In this document: in pieces, positions 26,875 to 37,600 of the stretch
Layout of the letters: each line of letters begins with the position of its first letter
Position numbering within the stretch: position 1 is the first letter of the stretch
From: Symsagittifera roscoffensis
Taxonomy: Eukaryota > Xenacoelomorpha > Acoela > Convolutidae
Length of the DNA stretch: 64,000 nt
Direction: 5' to 3'
NCBI RefSeq assembly: GCF_963678635.1
Contig: NC_087070.1
Coordinates: 10,328,539-10,392,538, forward strand
The notes under the pieces: generated by a model
The model's input: only the letters and a program-made list of their open reading frames with translations
The model's database searches: none
Told to the model about the DNA's origin: nothing
Made by a program: the position numbers and the translations under genes

Positions 26875-29800
26875 AATTTTCTCAACATTGAGACAACTTT
26901 TTGAAAATTGTTTAATTTCGTTCAAATCAGACTGAAAGCGCTTAACTTGATGAAGCACTCTAACCATTCCGCCAATCAATTGTGGAAACTGATTTTGCAT
27001 AAAAAGAAAGAGAAAAAAAATCTAAAAGACAAAACTTTTCCTCAATTTCAATGGTCGGAACAACAAAAATACTTCTGTGTAACTAAGCTGGTTTTAAAGT
27101 AGCCAAAATGGTCTTGGCCTGAAAGATGATTGGTTCAAGTTCGAAAATGATTCAGGAATTTTGAGTTTTGGAATACAGATACTCCGCTCACAGCTTTTGT
27201 AAATCACAGCGTTATTAGTTTTTTACCGCTGTTTTTTTTTGAGAATTTCAGACAAAAAAATTGAAACACCGTAAACAGTTTTGACTAATCAATTATAAAA
27301 ACATTTCTCAGAAACAGGAAAAAAAAAGCGAACTTCGACACTCTATCTTTTGTGTCTGCAAAAAAACCAGCGCGCGTAAGTATCAGTAATTTTAGCAGAC
27401 GAGCCTTAAAATAAAATCAAGAACGCTCATATCAATCTAAGGCCTAGCATGCTCTGACTGTCAGTTAATTTGTCAAAAACAATTGCTGGATTTATTTTGG
27501 TTTCAATTTCGGTAAAATAACAATACGTTGCTAAAATTCTTTTTGAATACTCCACACAAAACATAACAGCTATTCAGTTGGCATTTTAAGAACTTTCATT
27601 AGTCTTTTTAGCCTGCCGTTCAAACAACGAAAACCGTTATAAAACGCACACAAAGTAGCCCGAATGCCGAATGTAGTAAATTGACGATTTTTTCAACCAC
27701 TTATAGAAAAATTTGTTTCATTTTATTAGTTTTTACCCTCTTTTTTTGTATAGTGAAACTTGTTGTCATCAAAGGCAATATTTTGATCATCAAAAAAGTT
27801 CCGAAATATAATAAACCTCAAAAATGATCGTTTTTCAAAATTTCTGACGACGAGTCCGCTTTTATTTTCCTTTCAATTAGTGTCCTACTTTGCTTGGTTT
27901 AATTAAAACACCTAAATGAAAGCCTAAAACTGAGAATTTTTGATATCTAAAGCAACAAAAATTTTCATATAGGCGAACTAAACACGTTTTAAAAATCATT
28001 AAAAAAATCTCAAAATTTCATAAAAGTTTTCAATTTTTACAAGTTGTTCATTAAAAAATGTGGCTTGAAAAATTATTTCAATGGAAGGAGTTTAGTTTTC
28101 TTAGTGGAACATTAAAACAAGGTTGCAGGGCTTACATTGTTTTAATAACAAGCCTTCTCGCTGCTTCTCAACCAGTTTTCTCAACCAATTTTTCTCATCA
28201 GTGGGACATTTCAAAATAAAATTTAAAATAAAATTTTCTCAACATTGAGACAACTTTTTGAAAAATTTTTAATTTCTTTCAAATAAGACTGAAAGGACTT
28301 AACTTTATGAAGCACTCGAACCATTCCGCCAATCAATTGTGGAAACTGATTTTGCATAAAAAGAAAGAGAAAAAAATCTAAAAGACAAAACTCCTCCTCA
28401 ATTTCAATGGTCGGTACATCAAAAATACCTCTGTGTAACTATGCGGGTTTTAAAATAGCCAAAATGGTCTTGGCCTGAAAGATGATTGGTTCGAGTTCGG
28501 AAATGATTCAGGAATTTTGAGTTTTGGAATACAGCTACTTCGCTCACAGCTTTCGTAAATCACAGCATTATTAGTTTTTTTACCGCTGTTTTTTTTGAGA
28601 ATTTCAGACAAAAAAAATGAAACACCGTGAATAGTTTTGACTAATCAATTATGAAAACATTTCTCAGAAACTGGAAAAGCGAACTTCAACACTCCTATCT
28701 TTTGTGTCTGGAAAAAACCAGCGCGCTTAAGTATCAGTAATTTTAGCAGACGAGCCTTAAAATAAAATCAAGAACGCTCATATCAATCTAAGGCCTAGCA
28801 TGCCCTGACTGTCGGTAATTTACCAAAAATAATTGCTGGATTTATTGTGGTTTCAATTTCGGTAAAATAACAATACGTTGCTAAAATTCTTTTTAAATAC
28901 TCCACACAAAACATAACAGCTATTCAGTTGGCATTTTAAGAACTTTCATTAGTCTTTTTAGCCTGCCGTTCAAACAACGAAAACCGTTATAAAACGCACA
29001 CAAAGTAGCCCGAATGCCGAATGTAGTAAATTGACGATTTTTTCAACCACTTATAGAAAAATTTGTTTCATTTTATTAGTTTTTACCCTCTTTTTTTGTA
29101 TAGTGAAACTTGTTGTCATCAAAGGCAATATTTTGATCATCAAAAAAGTTCCGAAATATAATAAACCTCAAAAATGATCGTTTTTCAAAATTTCTGACGA
29201 CGAGTCCGCTTTTATTTTCCTTTCAATTAGTGTCCTACTTTGCTTGGTTTAATTAAAACACCTAAATGAAAGCCTAAAACTGAGAATTTTTGATATCTAA
29301 AGCAACAAAAATTTTCATATAGGCGAACTAAACACGTTTTAAAAATCATTAAAAAAATCTCAAAATTTCATAAAAGTTTTCAATTTTTACAAGTTGTTCA
29401 TTAAAAAATGTGGCTTGAAAAATTATTTCAATGGAAGGAGTTTAGTTTTCTTAGTGGAACATTAAAACAAGGTTGCAGGGCTTACATTGTTTTAATAACA
29501 AGCCTTCTCGCTGCTTCTCAACCAGTTTTCTCAACCAGTTTTTCTCATCAGTGGGACATTTCAAAATAAAATTTAAAATAAAATTTTCTCAACATTTTCT
29601 CTCCACACAAAACATAACAGCTATTCAGTTGGCATTTTAAGAACTTTCATTAGTCTTTTTCAGCCTGCCGTTCAAACAACGAAAAACCGTTATAAAACGC
29701 ACAATAAGTAGCCCGAATCTAATCAATTGACATTTTTCAACCACTTATAGAATTTTTTTAATTTAATTAGTTTTTACACTCTTTTTTTGTATAGTGAAAT

Positions 29801-30290
29801 TTGTTTTCATCGAAGGCAACATTTTGATCATCAAAAAAGTTCCGAAATAAAATTAACCTCAAAAATGATCGTTTTTCAAAATTACTGACAACGAGTCCGC
29901 TTTTATTTTCCTTTCAATTAGTTTTCTACTTTGCGTGGTTTAATTAAAACATCTAAATGAAAGCCTAAAACTGAGAATTTCTAATATCTAAAGCAACAAA
30001 AACTTTCATATAGGCGAACTAAACAAGTTTTAAAAATCATTAAAAAATCTCAAAATTTCATAAACGTTTTCAATTTTTACAAGATGTTCATTAAAAAATG
30101 TGGCTTGAAAAATTATTTCAACGGAAGGAGTTTAGTTTTCTTAGTGGAACATTAAAACAAGATTGCACGGCTTTTACTGTTTTAATAACAAGCCTTCTTG
30201 CTCGCTTAGCTCGCACGGAATTTTACACAAACTCAAAATTTTTTAACCAGTTTTTCTCAACAATGGGACATTTCAAAATCAAATCAAGTC
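26875..30290. repeat. Tandem repeat of ~1.36-kb unit, 2.5 copies
   Basis: The marker TTCTCAACATTGAGACAAC occurs near 26878 and 28235, giving a period of about 1357 bp. A third, partial and more diverged copy runs from about 29588 to 30290 and lacks the first half of the unit. Copies 1 and 2 differ by several percent in their first ~670 bp but are nearly identical in their second ~680 bp. No credible coding sequence is seen; a 69-codon ORF at 30098-30307 lies in the diverged copy. Confidence 0.8.
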
Positions 30291-30299
30291 TTTCAATAA

Positions 30300-32720
30300 A
30301 AAATTGAGAGGTTGCAATATGATATAGCACCCTAATTAGTCCGATGATGATTTGTTGAACCTGATTTTGTATGAAATAAAACGAAAAATTTGAAACACAG
30401 CCGAATACAACGTTCCTCGCCATTTTCTGTTGTCTGAACAAAAATAAACATAATTGATATTTTCAGACTTAAAAATTGAAGAAATTTTCAACAGTTGTTC
30501 AATTGAAACAAAGATAACCGGTCGTTGTGCAAGTAGCACAGAAAATTTCACCATCATTAATTGAAGAGGTAAACAATTTGTTTTCAAAATTACGTTGTTT
30601 CTTATTTATGATAATTTGAGTGGATCTGCGTACCCAAAAACTCGATAGTAAAGTAAAGAGTAAAAGCAGAAAACTTTTTGATTGTTAACATTTTAATCCC
30701 CAAAATGTACTCAAAAGCTCGATGACTTTTTAACATTAGATACAATAAAATTTTCTCCTTTATTCTAAGATTTTTGAATACATTATTAAAACCCAATCAT
30801 AACTATAATAAAATTGTTTGATATTCGATTTTTCAGCTCGAAATTAAACTTATAATCAAGTTTTTCAAAATTCAAATAGAGTTTCATTTTTGGTGGAACC
30901 TGATGTTGCGTGAAAAAAAAAGAAACAAACAAAGTTTGAAAGAGATCAAGTTCCTCCACATTTTTAGTGGTCGTAACCATAAATAAAGCGGGCTGCTCTA
31001 TAAGTAGCGCAGAAATTTCATGCCACCTTCATAAAAGCCAGCAACATTTTTCTTTTTTAGGCTTGTGTCGGGTTTCTTGCGATGTTTGAGTAACAACAAA
31101 AACTTGGAAAAATATTAAACTTGGCGTAAATTACTAATTGCTCTCAAAATATATCTACATTCTTTTTGCTCGCTTTAATTGCTCAAAATTGTACAAAAAA
31201 AACTTTTTTTTTCATATATCAATAAGTCTATAAAGGTTTAAAAAAGACATATCTTTGAATCTGATTTGATTTGCGTGGTGACCAGTTTTGAGTGACAAAA
31301 GCAGAATTGTTTTAAATAACTCATACCAAAGCAAAACTTTTCCCCTCTCCCAGTTACCAGTAAATCAATAACTTCCAAATTCTCAGCAGCCAACATAATT
31401 TTGGAATTTTAACCTTTTTAAACGACTAAATTCAGAAACGCAAAGTGAAAAAAACATAAACCAACAAAACTCATCGCAATAGTGTGAAGCTTTGAATGCA
31501 GGCCAAACATTCAAGTTCAGAAATTGTTGACTGCAATGTTATGAAAAAAAAAGAAAAAACTCTTGTATTTTTGATTCAATTTACCCCCACAAGTTATATA
31601 TATATATATCAAAAAACTTGTATATGTTTTCATCGGAAAAACTAACAGCACCGAACAACAATGCTGATTTTAGCGTGAAATCCCGTGTTTTTACTGATTT
31701 TCAATACTCTTTCAAAGTTTTTCGACCAAAAAGGGCTAATTAAAATGAAATGCTCCGTTAATGCAAGTTAACTGTCCGTATATCCAAGTTAACTGAAACT
31801 ATGCAATTATTTTTGACGAAAATTACTTGCTTTTATTTGTTATTGTACAAAACAACAACATATTCAAATAGGTTTTTCTGGACGCTGAAAACAATTTTTG
31901 AAAGCTTCACAGATTTATTGAACCAAGATTGAAGAAGTTTCTGATTATATATCATTCAATCCTACTCAAGCGTGAGAAAAAAGAAAAAAAAGCAAACGTT
32001 TAAATAATTATAGTCGGGACAGAAAAACGTATTCTCACTTGTTGAAAAAAGAAGACTCTTATGGTGAATCTATTGAAAAAAAAAACCTAAATCATACTAT
32101 CAAATCAATTAAGATTTTTTCAGTGACAATTTGTATTTTTCTAATCTGGTATGAATATAGGTAGTTGCAATATTTGTAAAAAGAAGTTGGTAGCATGGGT
32201 AGAGTACAATTGTTCAAGCAATATATTTTACTAAAATTATAAAAACGGAAAAAAGCTCCGTTTTTGATAGAAAATTCTTCAGTTTTTTGCAACTGCTAAT
32301 GATAATTACATATGTAGTATTCATACATGCTAATTCTTTTGAACGCACGCTCAGCTAGTTTTACTGTTAGCCAAACGAGATTGCTAGTAAAAAATCAAAA
32401 CTATGAAGGTTCCGACTGCTCTTCAAGGTCGACGTAATATTTTTTGGCAAAAAAACTGCTAATTTTTCAAAAAAAGATTTCTCGTCATTTTAACTATTTT
32501 TTGTCGAGTAAAAATAGTGCTCCGCATTGGAGAACGAAATCGACAGGTACCCTATAGCTATAGACTTGAGTTCAGAAAAACAAAAAACTGAGAAAAAAAA
32601 ACATTCAGTTTTCGAGAAACATTTCCATACAATTTTTGGAAGTTATCCTTTAAAAAAACTTAAGTGTTTCCATTTTTGAAAACTTCAACTGAATGTAAAA
32701 AAGAATCATTTTCACCTTTT
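30300..32720. other. AT-rich intergenic region, no gene seen
   Basis: Only short AT-rich ORFs without coding character, a TATATATATA run near 31600 and a faint Helitron-like 3'-end relic (GGTTCCGACTGC) near 32408. This is the region downstream of Tsp3. Confidence 0.5.
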
Positions 32721-32721
32721 T

Positions 32722-34607
32722 TCATTTTTTCAGTGATTTTTTCTTGGCGTCATCATCTTTCGACAAGTCATCAAGATCACTTCCTCCCTCAGATAAGCTT
32801 CCGCCTTTCGACAGGCTTCCACCCTCTAAACCAGATGCACCTTTGGATAAGCTGCCACCCTTGGTTAAACTTCCGCCCTCCAAATCAGTTCCGCCTTTGG
32901 ATAAACCTCCACCTCCCAAGCCAGATGCTCCCTTGGACAAGCTTCCACCTTTCGATAAACTTCCGCCCTCCAAATCATTTCCGCCTTTGGATAAGCTTCC
33001 ACCTTTTGATAAACTTCCGCCTTCCAAATCAGTTCCGCCTTTGGATAAACTTCCACCTCCTAAGCCAGATGCTCCCTTGGACAAGCTTCCACCTTTTGAT
33101 AAACTTCCGCCCTCTAAATCAGTTCCACCTTTGGATAAGCTTCCACCTTTGGATAAACTTCCGCCCTCTAAATCAGTTCCACCCTTGGATAAGCTTCCAC
33201 CTTTCGATAAACTTCCGCCCTCCAAATCAGTTCCACCTTTGGATAAGCTTCCACCTTTGGATAAACTTCCGCCCTCTAAATCAGTTCCACCCTTGGATAA
33301 GCTTCCACCTTTGGAAAGACTTCCGCCCTCTAAATCAGTTCCACCCTTGGATAAGCTTCCACCTTTCGATAAACTTCCGCCCTCCAAATCAGTTCCACCT
33401 TTGGATAAGCTTCCACCTTTGGATAAACTTCCGCCCTCTAAATCAGTTCCACCCTTGGATAAGCTTCCACCTTTGGATAGACTTCCGCCCTCTAAATCAG
33501 TTCCACCCTTGGATAAGCTTCCACCTTTGGATAAACTTCCGCCTTCTAAATCAGTTCCACCCTTGGATAAGCTTCCACCTTTGGATAGACTTCCGCCCTC
33601 TAAATCAGTTCCACCCTTGGATAAGCTTTCACCTTTCGATAAACTTCCGCTCTCTAAATCAGTTCCACCCTTGGATAAACTTCCGCCCTCTGCGCCAGCT
33701 CCTGCTCCCTTAGATAAGCTACCCAATTCATCCTTTTTTTCGTCATCTAAGTCACTTCCTTCTCCGTCTAATTCACTGTTTCCTTCTCCATCTAATTCAC
33801 TATTTCCTTCTCCGTCTAATTCACTGTTTCCTTCTCCGTCTAATTCACTGATTCCTTCTCCATCTAATTCACTATTTCCTTCTCCGTCTAATTCACTGTT
33901 TCCTTCTCCATCTAATTCACTATTTCCTTCTCCGTCTAATTCACTATTTCCTTCTCCGTCTAATTCACTGTTTCCTTCTCCGTCTAATTCACTGTTTCCT
34001 TCTCCGTCTAATTCACTGTTTCCTTCTCCGTCTAATTCACTGTTTCCTTCTCCATCTAATTCACTATTTCCTTCACCGTCTAATTCACTATTTCCTTCTC
34101 CGTCTAATTCACTTCCATCTTCGGCTTGACTGCCGCCTTCGCTTCCTCCGTCGACTTCACTTCCTTCCATCTGGCTACCGTCGACTTCACTTCCCTCGAC
34201 TTCACTTCCCTCGACTTCACTTCCCTCGACTTCACTTCCCTCTACTTCACTTCCCTCGACTTCACTTCCTTCGACTTCACTTCCTCCCTCGATTTCACTG
34301 CCCTCCATCTTACTGCCTCCTAAATCGTCTTCGCCGTCGTCTTCATCTTTGCCACTCTTTTTGCCACTTCCACTTTCGACGTCTTCGTCGTCGACTTCAT
34401 CTAGATCCTCGTATTCGTCGTCATTGTTCTTCTTCACAATTCCGCCCTCCTTTTTGTGACAGATTAATCCGACTATGCCCAGACATAGAGCGGTGAGGGC
34501 GAAAAGGAAGGCGACGAACAGCATGCCAAACATGGCGGCGTAATTAGTCATTTTCATAGCTCCTTCAGCACCGCCGATCACCGCACAGACGATTATTGTG
34601 AAGAGGG
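32722..34607 (-). CDS. Tsp3 exon 4: TM3 end, TM4 and repetitive tail
   Basis: The acceptor TTTTTGCTTAG precedes CCCTCTTCAC (phase 1). After TM4 and the basic stop-transfer HKKEGGIVKK come the acidic and repeat zones. The stop is at 32722-32724. The repeat periods (15, 24 and 54 bp) are multiples of three, so copy number can change without a frameshift; this also leaves long open frames on the other strand, which are shadows. Confidence 0.9.
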
Positions 34608-37600
34608 CTAAGCAAAAAATAGCAGTTATTTTTAATTGATAAGACAAATAAATATCATAAATATTGTGATTTATCTTAAATATTGTGATAAAAATATAAC
34701 CAACAAACATGGAAAAAAAGTCAATGAAGGCAAAAAAAAAACAGGAAAAAATGCCTTCTTTTTTGAAAAATTTTCAAAATTCAAACAAAAGTTGTGTCCT
34801 CAAAATTCTTTCAACTTCAGGAGCAATTTTTCATTGGCACTTTTATTTATTAGAAAAACCCAGTTTAGGCAACTGAATTATAAAGAAAAATTGTTACTCC
34901 GCTGGGAAATCTAAAAAATAAATTCCATTTTCGAAACTAGAAATCGATCACGTTTTTTTTGCGCAATTCAGCTTACATAATAGGAGAGTGCATTTTGCCT
35001 ACCTTCTAGCAAATAAACTTGAAGAGAATCCAAAAAACGCACATTCATCCCGTTGCGGATTCAGGATTTTCTAGAGGGGGGCGAATTTTCAAAAAATGTT
35101 GAAATTTTGTTGAACTTTTTTGAAATTAGCCCCCCCCCCTCAAATTTAGTGTATATCGGCGCCAAAAGCGCCTTTAAAAAATTAGGGCCTGGCAGCCAAA
35201 AATTGATATCTCAGAATAGTACAAAGATGGGTTTATGAGCCGGTAGAAGGTCGAATACCCGAAGAGAAGGTGTCCGAATCCACACTAAATCCGTTACTGC
35301 ATATACCTAAGGGCATTTATAAGTATTCTAAACTATATAACAATCGGAAGTTGAAATCCAAATTTGTTCAAACAAAAGTTTGAAAGTTGTAAAAGAAAAA
35401 GAGCCCATAAATTGTGCCATTTTCGATCAAAGTCTTTCATAGATCCTTTGCGAATAGCAAAAACCACAATTAATTTTTTATGATTTCTAAAGTGTCGACA
35501 TTTTATTGCCCACTCACCGCCACATCCAGCACAGCATATCATGCCAATCCAGTAGCCACAGTTGGCCCTGACAGACTCACTGGCCACGGCCACTCCGAAC
35601 ATGATGCAGGCAGTCAACTCGAACAGCAGTGCCAGCGCATGCATCGCACACATCGTCTTCACCCACTTCTCTACACAAATACCAGACAGAAAAAAAACAA
35701 GTAGAACAGAATGTTCCGACAACAAATGTTAAGCCCAGTGTAATCGGAATAAAAATCTACGTGGGTACGGGAATGCAAATTTTGCTAGAATCGTCAAAGA
35801 TTTGAGCCAGATTTGCATTCCGAATTGAGAAAACAATTCTCGCAAGATTCTTACAAGACTTGTTTTGGTTGCAAGGTTGTTGCAAGATTTTCATTCCAAG
35901 TACATTAGAAGTAAGATATTATAGTATATTTTCTTCTGTTTTTGGATCTTGTTTGCTTTTAAAGTTGAGTTATGATTACTTGTTTAGAACAATTTAAATT
36001 GAGTTCGTAATAACCGGCTTGTCATCACGAACCAAGAAAGATTCGAATTAACTGCTCATATTTTTTGAATTATAGCGGTGTAATAAATGCTAAAATTATC
36101 AATTTTACAATGAAACTAAGCAAAGTTTTGAACGCTTCTAGGCTTCAGGTATTTCGCAAACATTTTTTCGAAGAAAATTTTTGATGCCTGATAAAATTGA
36201 ACGTTTTTCATTGCCAAAGCATATTTTTCTTTTTGACTCAATGACATTATAACCTGTTACAATACTCCAATTTATACCATTTTCCTAAAAACACTCTCCA
36301 CTTTCAATTTTCAGGGTTTCAAATTTCAAAATAGGTTGTAAAATTTTCAAGATGATTCTCAACTTCGTCTACTAAAACAAATCACTCCATGACGCAAAAT
36401 TATTTGTGAAAGAAGTCTTGAACGAAGTTAGTTCAAGGAGCATCAGTTTTTACTGGATGTTTTAGCTGCTTCAAAAAAAAGCCCTACAACAAAATTTAGA
36501 AAATTCAAAAATAAAAAAACCTAATTGGATAAATTTTGTCAAACTTTGCAGTTCTTTTTAACAAAGTTTTAATAAATTTCATGCATCCGATTCAATTAGC
36601 TCTTTTTGAAAAAAAAATACAGTTAATCAATCAAGAATGAATTGAAGTGAACTGAATTGTGCCTAATTGAACTGTACTTTTTAACCTGAACTGAACACAG
36701 AATTCATTTTTAGTTCCTCAATCTTTAAGGGTAAGGATAGTAATGAGAATTTATCAGCGTGATGTCAGAGCCAAAAAATTAATTTCAATATCTGAAGTAT
36801 ATTGATGCCCTTAGTTTCATTAAAAAGATATTTTACCTGCAATACTGGGTTGTTAAAAATGACAAAAAAAAAATCGATATTATAGCAAAAACATTCAGGT
36901 TTTCATTTTTTTTGTTTTTTTTTCTATCGGTATTTTATCATTGTTTTGCAAAAACCTCCGTCAGATGCGAGTTTTTCAAAGTTTCAGCGTTTTTAGCCCA
37001 AAAATGGCTGTCAAATTATCAGGGTTTTGCTTGCTACAAGCAGTTTGAATTGAATAACAATACGGCTGTTAATTTTGTTCAAGTCAAATAATATCAAGTG
37101 ACACTGGTTGTTGTACCAAGACTGTTCAGAATTTACGAATATATATTTCAAGTTTTTCATCAAGCAAGTGTTTCAATTCGGATTGATACTTGAACAAACC
37201 TGCTTCGCTGACCTCTTGATAAGGGTCACATTGATCTTGTTTATATTTGGTGTTCTCGCTGAAACAAAAAAAGATAGCATACTGAATATTTAGATTAACC
37301 TTCTGAACTATAAGATATACATGGTTAAACAGTGTCTTTTGTAAATTGTAGGTGGATTACGCAAAGGGTTGAAAATAGATTTGTCGCAGCATCTACAGCA
37401 CGGCTATATTTAATTGATATTTTTGCTGCTTTGGACTCCACAAACAAATAGCTAAAACGCTGTATCGTTCAAAATTGCTCCAAAAGCAACCGAGTTTGCG
37501 GAACCCGGAACAAAACTAGTGGAATCCAAAATAGTTGACTGAATCCAAATACAAATTTGTATTCATTACCTTATTATACCACAGTTTGGAGGAATCCACT

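Noticed and set aside
32744-34129. Long plus-strand ORF (461 codons), and a second of 349 codons at 32664-33713
   Set aside because: Both are shadows of the Tsp3 repeat tail. Repeat periods divisible by three keep several frames open. Only the minus-strand frame joins to transmembrane exons.
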